In this document: in pieces, positions 26,011 to 34,721 of the stretch
How positions within the stretch are numbered: position 1 is the stretch's first letter
Layout of the letters: each line of letters begins with the position of its first letter
Assembly: GCF_905200055.1 (NCBI RefSeq)
Contig: NZ_CAJKIS010000014.1
Location: forward strand, 1-50,257
Direction of reading: 5' to 3'
DNA from: an uncultured Fusobacterium sp.
GTDB lineage: Bacteria; Fusobacteriota; Fusobacteriia; Fusobacteriales; Fusobacteriaceae
Length of the DNA: 50,257 bases
Made by a program: the position numbers and the translations under genes
Notes under the pieces: generated by a model
What the model was told of the DNA's origin: nothing
Database searches by the model: none
Seen by the model: the letters and a program-made list of their open reading frames with translations, nothing else

Positions 26011-27351
26011 ATGAAAAACAGATCCCCTTATGATTTGGACGGAGTACCAGTTTTAAAGGAGGCTATTCCACTAGGATTACAACATATTTTAGCAATGTTT
26101 GTAAGTAATATTACACCTTTGATTATTGTTGCAGGTACTATGAAAGTTCCTAGTGAAACAAAAACATTTTTAATTCAATGTACAATGCTAGTTGCTGGAA
26201 TTAATACAATGATTCAAGCATATCGTATCGGACCTATCGGAGCTAGATTACCTATCGTTGTAGGTACAAGTTTTGCTTTTGTTCCTGTTGCTTTATCAAT
26301 TGGAAGTAAATATGGTTATGAAGGTATTTTAGGAGCTGCACTTGTTGGAGCATTGTTTGAAACTTTTATTGGAGCTATCATTAAAAAAATTAGAAGATAT
26401 TTCCCACCTGTTGTAACAGGAGTTATAGTTCTTTCAATAGGACTTTCTCTTTTACCAGTAGGAGTTCAAAACTTTGCAGGAGGAGTTGGAGCTGCTGATT
26501 TTGGTTCTTTCTCAAACTTATTCCTTGCATTAGTAGTTCTTATTACAGTAATCTTCTTTAAACAATTTACAAAGGGTATTACAAGTACTGGTTCTATATT
26601 CATAGGAACTGTTGTTGGATTTATAGTTGCTTTATTTATGGGAAAAGTTGATCTTACTCCTATAAAACAAGCTGGATATATAAATTTCCCTATGCCTTTT
26701 ACATATGGATTTAAATTTCATTTAGATGCTTGCTTAGCTATGATTATGATGTTTATTGTATCAGCAGTTGAAACTGTTGGGGATATGTCTGGAGTTACTA
26801 TGGGTGGAGCTAATAGAGAGGTTACAGATAAAGAGTTATCTGGAGGAATCTTAGCTGATGGTTTTGGAAGTGTACTAGCTTCTATGTTCTCTGTACTACC
26901 TACTACTTCATTTAGCCAAAATACAGGTATTGTTGCTATGACAGGTATAATGAGTAGATTTGTAGTTGGAACAGGGGCGGCATTCTTAATAGCAGGAGCA
27001 TTCATTCCAAAAATTGGAGCTATCTTATCAAGTGTACCTGCAAGTGTTCTTGGTGGAAGTTTAGTAATGATATTTGCAATGATCTCTATCAGTGGAATAA
27101 ATCTAATTACTAAAGAGCCTTTAAAAGGTAGAAATGCCGTTATTCTTTCAGTTTCTTTAGGACTTGGATATGGACTTGGAAGTGTACCTGCTGCTTTAAA
27201 ATACTTCCCTACAAGTCTTCAACTTATTTTCGGAGGATCAGGAATAGTTGTTTCTGGAGCGATAGCTGTTATTCTTAATATAATTCTTCCTCTTGATGAA
27301 CAAACAAAAGAGGAGTTAAAAGAGAAAAAGGAAGCTAGAGAAAGAGCATAA
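26011..27351 (+). CDS. NCS2-family purine (xanthine/uric acid) permease
   Basis: A 446-residue inner-membrane symporter with about 14 spans, of the nucleobase:cation symporter-2 family. Characteristic motifs include GLQHILAMFVSN in span 1, IVVGTSFAFVPV in span 3 and the substrate-site stretch SAVETVGDMSG with its essential Glu, followed by NTGIVAMTG in the span 10 loop. The ATG at 26011 is used because GGAGGT is 10 nt upstream; the TTG at 25993 would put the site within the gene. The guanine riboswitch upstream, and xanthine dehydrogenase and xpt genes downstream, point to xanthine or guanine-type purine uptake; uracil is less likely. Confidence 0.9.
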   Translation: MKNRSPYDLDGVPVLKEAIPLGLQHILAMFVSNITPLIIVAGTMKVPSETKTFLIQCTMLVAGINTMIQAYRIGPIGARLPIVVGTSFAFVPVALSIGSKYGYEGILGAALVGALFETFIGAIIKKIRRYFPPVVTGVIVLSIGLSLLPVGVQNFAGGVGAADFGSFSNLFLALVVLITVIFFKQFTKGITSTGSIFIGTVVGFIVALFMGKVDLTPIKQAGYINFPMPFTYGFKFHLDACLAMIMMFIVSAVETVGDMSGVTMGGANREVTDKELSGGILADGFGSVLASMFSVLPTTSFSQNTGIVAMTGIMSRFVVGTGAAFLIAGAFIPKIGAILSSVPASVLGGSLVMIFAMISISGINLITKEPLKGRNAVILSVSLGLGYGLGSVPAALKYFPTSLQLIFGGSGIVVSGAIAVILNIILPLDEQTKEELKEKKEARERA

Positions 27352-27370
27352 AGTTTATAAAAAAATATTG

Positions 27371-27425
27371 TACAGCAGAGAGATGGCAATTTTAATGCTA
27401 CTCTGCTGTATTTTTATGGTATAAT
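27371..27425 (+). terminator. Terminator after the permease, overlapping an extended -10 promoter for xdh
   Basis: TACAGCAGAG (27371-27380) and CTCTGCTGTA (27401-27410) pair and TTTTT follows. Directly after it TGGTATAAT (27417-27425) is an extended -10 box, 36 bp before the next start codon, so the dehydrogenase genes probably have their own promoter. Confidence 0.75.
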
Positions 27426-27460
27426 ATAAGTATAAAAATAAAGATAAACAGGAGGTTAAA

Positions 27461-28252
27461 TTGTTTAGTTTTTCTAAATTTTATTCAGCTTCTACATTGC
27501 AAGAAGCTTATGATGAACTTCTAAAAAACAAAAAAAATATTATTCTTGGTGGAACTTCATATTTAAGAATGGAGAACACAAATTATAACACAGCTATTGA
27601 TCTATCAAATCTATCTCTTTCATATATAAGAGAAGAAGATAAATTTATACATATTGGAGCTATGACATCTTTTAGAGATGTTGAAGTTTCTCCTATTATA
27701 AACAATCTTTTTAGTGGTGTTCTTTCAAGCTCAGTAGAACATATTATAGGTGTACAATTTAGAAATAATGTAACTGTTGGAGCTACTGTATTTTCTAAAT
27801 ATGGTTTTTCAGATCTGATACCAGCTCTTTTAACAATGGAAACAACAGTTGTTCTATTTAAAGAGGGAGAGATCTCTTTAGAAGATTACTTAGCAAGAGA
27901 GGGAAAAACTAGAGATATTCTTGTAGAGATTAAAATAAAAAAAGTTGAAGGAAAAGGTTCTTTCCAAAGTATAAGAAAATCAAAAACTGACTATGCTATT
28001 ACAAATGCAGCAGTTACAAGATCTCAAGATGGATTTAGAGTTGCAGTAGGGGTAAGACCTAGCAAAGCTGTTTTAGCTTACAAAGCTATGGAAATTTTAA
28101 ATTCTGCTGATGAGATTAATGAAGATATAATCAATAAAGCTTGTGAAGCATTAAATGAAATTAAATATAGCTCAAATATGAGAGGTACTGGAGAGTATAG
28201 AGCTGCTGTATCAAAAGTGTTAGTTAAGAAAGCTATTATGGAGGTATTATAA
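27461..28252 (+). CDS. Xanthine dehydrogenase, FAD-binding subunit
   Basis: A 263-residue protein of the molybdopterin dehydrogenase FAD-binding family (the XdhB/CoxM-type subunit). ILGGTSYLRM is the N-terminal FAD-phosphate loop and IIGVQFRNNVTVGATVFSKY the second FAD motif. The C-terminal domain (about 160-263) is the CO-dehydrogenase flavoprotein C-terminal fold. It passes electrons from the Fe-S subunit to NAD+ in the cytoplasm. Start TTG follows GGAGGT (27451-27456). The stop TAA overlaps the next ATG (TAATG), so the three subunits are translationally coupled. Confidence 0.9.
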   Translation: MFSFSKFYSASTLQEAYDELLKNKKNIILGGTSYLRMENTNYNTAIDLSNLSLSYIREEDKFIHIGAMTSFRDVEVSPIINNLFSGVLSSSVEHIIGVQFRNNVTVGATVFSKYGFSDLIPALLTMETTVVLFKEGEISLEDYLAREGKTRDILVEIKIKKVEGKGSFQSIRKSKTDYAITNAAVTRSQDGFRVAVGVRPSKAVLAYKAMEILNSADEINEDIINKACEALNEIKYSSNMRGTGEYRAAVSKVLVKKAIMEVL

Positions 28253-28722
28253 TGTTGTTAAATTTAACTATAAATGGATTAAAAAAAGAATTGCTTATAG
28301 CTGATGATGAATACCTTCTTGATGTATTGAGAAAAGCTGGATATTTAAGTGTAAAAAGAGGTTGTGATACAGGTTCTTGCGGACTTTGTACAGTTCTTGT
28401 AGATGATAAACCTGTTCTTTCTTGTAGTACTTTAGCAGCAAGAGTTAATAATAAAAAAATTACAACTATTGAAGGAGTACCTGAAGAGGCTGAGAGATTT
28501 GCTCACTTTATGGCAGCTGAGGGAGCAGAGCAATGTGGATTCTGTGCACCAGGATTTACATTGACAGTACTTGCTATGATGAAAGAGTATGATAACCCTA
28601 CTGATGATGAGATTATGCACTATCTAAATGGAAATCTTTGTAGATGTAGTGGATATGTATCTCAATTAAGAGCTATTAAAAACTTTATGGAGGCTGAAAA
28701 ATCAAATGAAAATAGTAAATAA
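28252..28722 (+). CDS. Xanthine dehydrogenase, 2Fe-2S subunit
   Basis: A 156-residue ferredoxin-like subunit with two 2Fe-2S clusters. The N-terminal plant-type ferredoxin ligands are in GCDTGSCGLC and the later Cys of VLSC. The C-terminal helical domain carries CGFC and CRCSGY. It shuttles electrons from the molybdenum site to FAD. The ATG overlaps the previous stop by one base, and the gene overlaps the molybdenum subunit by 17 bp. Confidence 0.93.
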   Translation: MLLNLTINGLKKELLIADDEYLLDVLRKAGYLSVKRGCDTGSCGLCTVLVDDKPVLSCSTLAARVNNKKITTIEGVPEEAERFAHFMAAEGAEQCGFCAPGFTLTVLAMMKEYDNPTDDEIMHYLNGNLCRCSGYVSQLRAIKNFMEAEKSNENSK

Positions 28723-30958
28723 ATCTACTAAAAAAATTGATAGTATTGGAATAATTACAGGAAGACCTCTATACACAGATGACTTAGTTATCAATAATAA
28801 CTCTCTTATTGTAAAACTTTTAAGATCACCTCATGCTTATGCAAGAATTGCTGATATTGATACTTCAATAGCTAAAAAAATTCCTGGTGTTGAAGCAATA
28901 TTTACATATCATGATGTGCCAAATACAATGTTTACATTAGCTGGACAATCATATCCTGAACCATCTCCATATGATAGAAAAATTCTTGATGAGTATGTGA
29001 GATATGTTGGAGATCCAGTAGCAATTATTGCAGCAATAGATGAAAAAACAGCTGAAAAAGCTATGAAACTTATAAAAGTTAAATATGAAGTTCTTGATGC
29101 AGTGATAGATTATGAAAAAGCTCTTGACTCAGATATCTTAGTCCATAGAGAAGCTGCTCATACTAATTTTCCTATAGGATATGATAACAAGAGAAACTTA
29201 GCTTCATCTTATTTAGAAACTAAGGGAGATGTAGAAAAAGGATTTGCTGAAAGTGATGTTATTATAGAGGAAACTTACTATACACAACCACAAATTCATG
29301 CAATGATGGAAACTTATAGAGCTGCTTGTTATCTTGATGCTCATGGAAGATTAAATGTTATATCTTCTACACAGATACCTTTCCATGTGAGAAGACATTT
29401 AGCTAGAGCATTAGAGATGCCAAGTAGCAGAATAAGAGTTATGAAACCAAAACTTGGTGGAGGTTTCGGAGGAAAACAAACTTCAGTTTGTGAAATCTAT
29501 CCAGCTTTTGTTACTATGAAAACTGGAAAACCATCTAAGATTGTATATACAAGAAAAGAAACTCAAGCTTGCTCAAATACAAGACATGCTATGAGATTAA
29601 AAGTTAAAATTGGTTCTGATAGAGAGGGAAATATTAAAGCAATAGATATTAATGTATTATCAAATACAGGAGCTTATGGGGAACATGCACCAACAGTTAC
29701 AGCACTTGTTGTTTATAAAACATTCCCACTATATGCTAAAGTGCCTATGAGATGTAAAGCTGACATAGTTTACTCTAACACAACAGTTGGAGGAGCATTT
29801 AGAGGATACGGGGCTACTCAAGGTACATTTGCAGTTGAATCAGCAGTAAATGAACTTGCTCATAAATTAGGGCTAGATCCTACAGAAGTAAGAATGAAAA
29901 ACTTAGTTGATCAATCTGAAACTGTAAGTGGAGATATTAAAAAATGTATTGAGATAGGAAAAGAAGCATTTGATTGGAAAAATAGATGTGTAAAGGATAT
30001 GGGAAATGGTAAGGTAAGAGCTAGTGGAATGGCTGTTACAATGCAAGGTTCTGGTATTCAAGGAGTGGATACAGCTTCTGCAACTTTAAAACTTCACGAT
30101 AGTGGAGATTACACTCTATATATTGGAGTTACAGATATGGGACAAGGTTGTGATACTGTAACTGCTCAAATGGCAGCTGAAATATTAGAAGTTCCTATGG
30201 AAAAAATAATAGTAAATAGTGCTGATACTGATGTATCTCCTTATGATCCAGGAGCTTATGCTTCAAGTGGAACTTATGTAACAGGAAATGCAGTTATATT
30301 AGCAGCTAAAAAGATGAGAGAAGAAGTAATGAAAATGGCATCTTTCCTAATGAAAACTCCTATTGAAGAGCTTGAGTACATGGGAGAGTATGTGCAAGAT
30401 AAAAATGGAAATCAACTTTCTCTTAAAGAGATTGGAATTAGATCTGTATCATTTGAGGGAATGAATCAACTTACAACTACTGCAACTTGGGGAGGAAAAA
30501 CTTCACCACCACCATTTATAGCAAGCTTTGCTGAAGTAGAAGTTGATACATTAACTGGAGAGACTAAAGTAATAGACTTCCTATCTGTTGTAGATTGTGG
30601 ACTACCTATCAACCCTGCTCTTGCTCAAGTACAAGTTGAGGGAGGAATTGCTCAAGGTATAGGACTTGCTCTTTATGAAGATATTCAATTTGATGAGAGA
30701 GGAAAGATGAAACATGATACTTTAATGCAATATAAGATACCTTCAAGAAAGGATTTAGGAAACAATATTAAAGTTATATTTAGTTATTCAGATGAACCGA
30801 CAGGACCTTTCGGAGCTAAATCAATAGGTGAGGTTGTAATTAATACAGCTTCTCCAGCTATAGCAGATGCAATTTACAATGCTACAAATAGAAGATTAAG
30901 ATCACTGCCTATGACAAGTGAGAAAATTTTCTGGGCTATTAACTCAAAAAATAATTAA
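28706..30958 (+). CDS. Xanthine dehydrogenase, molybdenum-binding subunit
   Basis: A 750-residue catalytic subunit of the molybdenum hydroxylase family. Expected landmarks are the N-terminal domain TGRPLYTDDL, the molybdopterin motif GGGFGGKQ (about residue 250-257), the arginine-containing AFRGYG loop, VTDMGQGCDTV, and GPFGAKSIGEVVI with the catalytic Glu near the C-terminus. The reaction is hydroxylation of xanthine (or hypoxanthine, or another aromatic heterocycle). Purine specificity is inferred from the permease and xpt neighbours. No XdhC-type maturation gene or molybdenum cofactor gene lies in the window, and the subunit could use selenium-modified cofactor as in some clostridia; that cannot be seen in sequence. 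Confidence 0.9.
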   Translation: MKIVNKSTKKIDSIGIITGRPLYTDDLVINNNSLIVKLLRSPHAYARIADIDTSIAKKIPGVEAIFTYHDVPNTMFTLAGQSYPEPSPYDRKILDEYVRYVGDPVAIIAAIDEKTAEKAMKLIKVKYEVLDAVIDYEKALDSDILVHREAAHTNFPIGYDNKRNLASSYLETKGDVEKGFAESDVIIEETYYTQPQIHAMMETYRAACYLDAHGRLNVISSTQIPFHVRRHLARALEMPSSRIRVMKPKLGGGFGGKQTSVCEIYPAFVTMKTGKPSKIVYTRKETQACSNTRHAMRLKVKIGSDREGNIKAIDINVLSNTGAYGEHAPTVTALVVYKTFPLYAKVPMRCKADIVYSNTTVGGAFRGYGATQGTFAVESAVNELAHKLGLDPTEVRMKNLVDQSETVSGDIKKCIEIGKEAFDWKNRCVKDMGNGKVRASGMAVTMQGSGIQGVDTASATLKLHDSGDYTLYIGVTDMGQGCDTVTAQMAAEILEVPMEKIIVNSADTDVSPYDPGAYASSGTYVTGNAVILAAKKMREEVMKMASFLMKTPIEELEYMGEYVQDKNGNQLSLKEIGIRSVSFEGMNQLTTTATWGGKTSPPPFIASFAEVEVDTLTGETKVIDFLSVVDCGLPINPALAQVQVEGGIAQGIGLALYEDIQFDERGKMKHDTLMQYKIPSRKDLGNNIKVIFSYSDEPTGPFGAKSIGEVVINTASPAIADAIYNATNRRLRSLPMTSEKIFWAINSKNN

Positions 30959-30972
30959 AAAATATATATGAT

Positions 30973-31007
30973 ATATATGCAGAGGTTTTGCTTCTGCATA
31001 TATTTTT
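30973..31007 (+). terminator. Terminator of the xanthine dehydrogenase operon
   Basis: ATATATGCAGA (30973-30983) and TCTGCATATAT (30993-31003) form a perfect 11-bp stem followed by TTTT. Confidence 0.85.
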
Positions 31008-31101
31008 AAACAAATTAAAAAAAATCTATTTTTTCTATAAAAAATGTGATATGATGTAACTTATTATACTAGAATTTATATTTGTTGGAGGCAACTATAT
31101 T

Positions 31102-31668
31102 ATGAAATTATTAAAAGAATATATACAAAAAAATGGAAAGGCTATAGGAACAGGAATTTTAAAAGTAGATAGCTTTTTAAATCATCAAATAGATCCTAAT
31201 CTTATGATGGCTATGGGAGAAGAGTTTAAAAGAAGATTTGAAAAAGATGGAGTAAATAAGATTCTTACTATAGAAGCTTCAGGAATTGCTATTGGACTTG
31301 CTGCTGCTTATGCTTTTAATGTACCTCTTGTTTTTGCTAAGAAAAAAGTTCCATCTACAATGGGAGATTTTTATACTGCAAATGTTTTCTCATTTACTAA
31401 AAATAAAGATTACACTATCTGTGTTTCAAAAGAGTTTTTACACTCAGATGATAGAATCCTTATTATAGATGATTTCTTAGCTATGGGAAATGCAATTTTA
31501 GGTTTAAAATCTTTAGTTGAACAAGCAGGAGCAAAAGTTGTTGGAGCAGGAATTGCAGTGGAAAAGGGATTCCAAAAAGGTGGAGATCTACTTAGAGAAA
31601 ATAGACTTAAAGTAGAGTCACTTGCTATTATTGATTCATTACAAGATGGAGTTGTAAAGTTTAAATAG
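31102..31668 (+). CDS. xpt: Xanthine phosphoribosyltransferase
   Basis: A 188-residue cytoplasmic enzyme converting xanthine and PRPP to XMP. The type I phosphoribosyltransferase PRPP loop is ILIIDDFLAMGNAI (about 121-134), and the Xpt-specific strand is ILTIEASGIAIGLAAA (about 54-69). It matches the usual 190-residue length. It is separately transcribed: a TGATATGAT extended -10 lies at 31047-31055. No second purine riboswitch precedes it, unlike in Bacillus. It recycles the xanthine that the dehydrogenase would otherwise degrade. Confidence 0.93.
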   Translation: MKLLKEYIQKNGKAIGTGILKVDSFLNHQIDPNLMMAMGEEFKRRFEKDGVNKILTIEASGIAIGLAAAYAFNVPLVFAKKKVPSTMGDFYTANVFSFTKNKDYTICVSKEFLHSDDRILIIDDFLAMGNAILGLKSLVEQAGAKVVGAGIAVEKGFQKGGDLLRENRLKVESLAIIDSLQDGVVKFK

Positions 31669-31675
31669 GGTTTAG

Positions 31676-31724
31676 AAGGTCTATTATAAATCATTTTTCG
31701 TTGGTTTATAGTAGATCTTTTTTT
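31676..31724 (+). terminator. Terminator after xpt
   Basis: Arms 31676-31693 and 31702-31719 form an 18-bp stem with several G-U pairs, followed by a run of T. Confidence 0.85.
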
Positions 31725-31904
31725 ATTGTCAACTTATAGTGATGTAAAAAACATAGAGGAATGACAAAATATTTTAATTTCAATATTTAAAGAGCTAAAG
31801 TTTTGATTTTTTTATGTGGAGCTTGATAAAAATTTTAATTAAAAAGAAGATAGACAAAAATAAGAAAATGAGGTATTATAAATTAAGAAGTAACTAATAT
31901 ACGG
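31725..31904 (+). other. A/T-rich leader-like region of the CRISPR array
   Basis: No ORF, hairpin or RNA gene is visible here. It is the expected place of the CRISPR leader since the intact repeats are at this end and the degenerate one at the far end. A promoter could not be chosen with confidence. Confidence 0.35.
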
Positions 31905-32064
31905 CTTTATATCTAACCTTGGAGGAATGTAAATTAATGACTATCTTGTCCCTCAGCTTAACATGAAAGTCTTTATATCTAACCTTGGAGGATGTAAAAC
32001 CAAAAAAGTTAAGTCCTATATCACCAAGAATGCTTCTTTTTATCTAACTTAGGAAAAAATAAAT
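31905..32064 (+). CRISPR. Orphan mini-CRISPR array: three repeats, two spacers
   Basis: Repeat 1 (31905-31934, 30 nt) and repeat 2 (31971-31999, 29 nt) share CTTTATATCTAACCTTGG and AGGA, then ATGTAAA(T/A); repeat 2 lacks one A. Repeat 3 (32036-32064) is degenerate (CTTTTTATCTAACTTAGGA, then A-rich, ending ATAAAT), as terminal repeats usually are. Both spacers (31935-31970 and 32000-32035) are exactly 36 nt and unlike each other. The repeat resembles type I-B repeats such as that of Clostridioides difficile (starting GTTTTATAT, ending ATGTAAAT), which sets the transcription direction as plus. A terminator follows directly. No cas gene is in the window. Confidence 0.75.
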
Positions 32065-32070
32065 TTATAA

Positions 32071-32100
32071 AAAAATACTTAGAGCAATCTAGGTATTTTT
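32071..32100 (+). terminator. Terminator directly after the CRISPR array
   Basis: AAAAATACTTAGA (32071-32083) and TCTAGGTATTTTT (32088-32100) form a 13-bp stem with one G-U pair and a 4-nt loop, ending in a T-run. Confidence 0.75.
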
Positions 32101-32237
32101 TATTTACAGATAATACATAATTTCTTGTTAAATGTAAAAGAAAAATTTCTATATAAAAAATACTTTATATTTTTTTTGAAAAGAGGTATTATATATAAAG
32201 GGGAAATATTTATATTTTAAAATTGAAAGGAAATTTA

Positions 32238-34721
32238 ATGGAAATAAAAGAAAAAATATCTTTTGAAGCTAGAGAGATAATAAAAAATGAAATAGAAAAA
32301 GCTGGAGGAAATGAGGTATTTTTTAGAGGTATACCAAATGATGAAGGGGTTATTACTGAAGTAAGTATTCTTGCAAGAGGTAATAAAACTTCAGTTCCTG
32401 CTATATTAAATGCTATGAAAAAAGGAGAGGTTATAATTCATAATCATCCTTCAGGTTTTTTATATCCTTCAGATGCTGATGTGGAGATTGCCTCAATTTA
32501 TTCTAATAGAATGGCTGGAGGATCATATATAGTCAATAATAGTGTAACTGATGTTTATGTTATAGTTGAGCTATTTAAAGATGAAAATGTAAAGATTGAT
32601 ATTACTCCATATTTTGAAAAAACAGGACTTTTATCTCAAGTATTTCAAGGTTTTGAATATAGAGATGAACAGTTATATATGGCTAAACATATAGAAAAAG
32701 GATTAAATAAAGAGATTAAAGTTATAGTTGAGGCAGGAACAGGAACAGGAAAAACTTTAGCTTATTTAATTCCAAGTATAGAGTGGGCTATTAAAAATAA
32801 GAAAAGAGTTGTAATCTCAACAAATACAATAAATTTACAAGAGCAACTTTTAAACAAAGATATTCCTATAGCTAAAAAGGTAATACAGGGAGATTTTAAA
32901 TATATTCTTGTGAAAGGAAGAGGAAATTATCTTTGTAATAGAAAATATTCAAATATCATAATGGGAGAGAATAGTAGTATTCAAGATTTTAGTGATTCAC
33001 AGAAAGTACAGTTTAATGAGATAAAAAAATGGGGACAAAAGACTGAAAAAGGTGATAAAGCTGAACTTCCTTTTGAGGTAGATGCTAGTGTTTGGGAGCT
33101 TTTTCAAAGTGAAACAGATATCTGTGCAGGAAATAAATGTCCATATAAAGGTGAGTGCTTTTTTCTAAAATCTAGAGAGGAAAAGAAAAATGCAGATATT
33201 TTAATAACTAATCATCATATGTATTTTTCAGATCTAGCTATTAGAAAGGAAATAGGTTTTAATACTGAATATTCAATACTTCCAGAGTATGGAATGGTAG
33301 TATTTGATGAAGCTCACAATGTAGAAAAAGTAGCAAGAGATTACTTTTCATATGAAGCATCAAAATATAGTTTTACAAAAACTATGAATCAAATTTTTAC
33401 AGTAGAGGGGAAAAAGAAAAATACAGGAAGCCTTGATATTTTACAAAAATATATAAAGTCCCATGATATAGATCATAGAGGTATTTTAGATAAAGAGATA
33501 GAAGACATTAAGATAAAACATAAGAACCTTTATATAGCTGGTAGAGAGTATTTTAACCATATTATAGAGGTGTTTTCAAATGGACAAATGGGAACTTTTA
33601 CATTTAGAGCTAAAAAAGATGAAATGGACAACTCTCCTTTTTTAAGTAGTTTAATTGATTTTAGAGAAAGATTTACTATTGAGTATAACTCATATATGAG
33701 AAAAGTGAGAGAACTTATTAAAGATATTAGAGATGAGGAGGATGAAAACGGAAATATAAATGACTTTATAAAGTATACTGATAGGCTTGAATCTTTTTTT
33801 AATAATTTTAGATTTATTAATGATTTTGATGATGATGAGTTTATTTATTGGATAGAAGTAAATAGTAGGAAAGGAAACTCTAAATTAGTAGCAACTCCTC
33901 TAAAAATAGATCATGAATTACAAAAGAATTTATATATAAATCTTAAACAGATAGTATTTACATCAGCTACTATTGCTATTGGAAATGATTTTACATATTT
34001 TAAAGAATCAATAGGATTAGATGAAGAGACATTAGATAAAGTTATTCATTCACCATTTAATTATGATAAGCAGATGAAAGCTTATATACCTTCAGATATT
34101 CCGGCTCCTTCTGATAAGAATTTTACTGATGAGATAGCAGAGTTTTTAAAGGCTATGCTTATAAAATCTAAAGGGAAAACTTTTGTCTTATTTACTTCAT
34201 ATTCAACTTTAAATTATATGTATTATATGCTAAGAGATGAACTTGAGGCAAATGGAATAGAGTTATTTATTCATGGAAAAGCACCAAGAACTCAACTTAT
34301 AAATATGTATGTTAATGGAAGAAATCCTGTGTTATTTGGAACAGATTCATTCTGGGAAGGAGTAGATATAAAAGGGAAACAGTTAAGTTCAGTAATAATA
34401 GTAAAAATTCCTTTTAAAGTTCCTAGTGATCCTGTAACAGAAGCAATTATAGAACATATAACTGCACAGGGAAAAAACTCATTTACTGAATATCAAGTGC
34501 CAGAAGCTGTAATTAAATTTAAACAGGGAATAGGAAGATTGATAAGAAGTAAGAGTGATAGTGGAACAATAACTATTTTAGATAACAGAATAATAAATAA
34601 AAAATATGGTAGATATTTTATAGAATCTATCCCTACTAAAAATATAAATGTAATAGGGAAAACAGCTATATTAAAAGATATAACTACAAAGAATAAAGGT
34701 GAGAACAATGAAGAAATTTAG
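32238..34721 (+). CDS. DinG-family Fe-S helicase with an N-terminal JAMM/RadC-like domain
   Basis: An 827-residue superfamily 2 helicase of the DinG/XPD type. Residues about 1-120 form a JAB/MPN-like domain with a full JAMM pattern: H68-N-H70, seven residues, S78-x-x-D81, and a candidate Glu at E26. The helicase follows: Walker A EAGTGTGKT (about 165-173), the Fe-S cluster cysteines in NYLCN, DICAGNKC and KGEC, DEAH in VVFDEAHNVE, then FTSATI, GTDSFWEGVD and QGIGRLIRS. DinG enzymes unwind 5'-3', acting on R-loops and forked DNA. ATG 32238 is chosen over TTG 32223 because AAAGGAAA lies between. It overlaps the next gene by 14 bp. The role of the metalloprotease-like domain is unknown. Confidence 0.88.
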   Translation: MEIKEKISFEAREIIKNEIEKAGGNEVFFRGIPNDEGVITEVSILARGNKTSVPAILNAMKKGEVIIHNHPSGFLYPSDADVEIASIYSNRMAGGSYIVNNSVTDVYVIVELFKDENVKIDITPYFEKTGLLSQVFQGFEYRDEQLYMAKHIEKGLNKEIKVIVEAGTGTGKTLAYLIPSIEWAIKNKKRVVISTNTINLQEQLLNKDIPIAKKVIQGDFKYILVKGRGNYLCNRKYSNIIMGENSSIQDFSDSQKVQFNEIKKWGQKTEKGDKAELPFEVDASVWELFQSETDICAGNKCPYKGECFFLKSREEKKNADILITNHHMYFSDLAIRKEIGFNTEYSILPEYGMVVFDEAHNVEKVARDYFSYEASKYSFTKTMNQIFTVEGKKKNTGSLDILQKYIKSHDIDHRGILDKEIEDIKIKHKNLYIAGREYFNHIIEVFSNGQMGTFTFRAKKDEMDNSPFLSSLIDFRERFTIEYNSYMRKVRELIKDIRDEEDENGNINDFIKYTDRLESFFNNFRFINDFDDDEFIYWIEVNSRKGNSKLVATPLKIDHELQKNLYINLKQIVFTSATIAIGNDFTYFKESIGLDEETLDKVIHSPFNYDKQMKAYIPSDIPAPSDKNFTDEIAEFLKAMLIKSKGKTFVLFTSYSTLNYMYYMLRDELEANGIELFIHGKAPRTQLINMYVNGRNPVLFGTDSFWEGVDIKGKQLSSVIIVKIPFKVPSDPVTEAIIEHITAQGKNSFTEYQVPEAVIKFKQGIGRLIRSKSDSGTITILDNRIINKKYGRYFIESIPTKNINVIGKTAILKDITTKNKGENNEEI

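Noticed and set aside
31010..31101. A second purine riboswitch before xpt
   Set aside because: The stretch is short and lacks the TATA/TTTCTAC core; only a probable extended -10 promoter is seen.
31905..34721. Type IV CRISPR system with a CasDinG helicase (array beside a DinG-family gene)
   Set aside because: No csf genes are present, the helicase has a JAMM N-terminus and is cotranscribed with the housekeeping genes pgpH, ybeY and dgkA, and the repeat looks like type I-B. The adjacency is probably coincidence.
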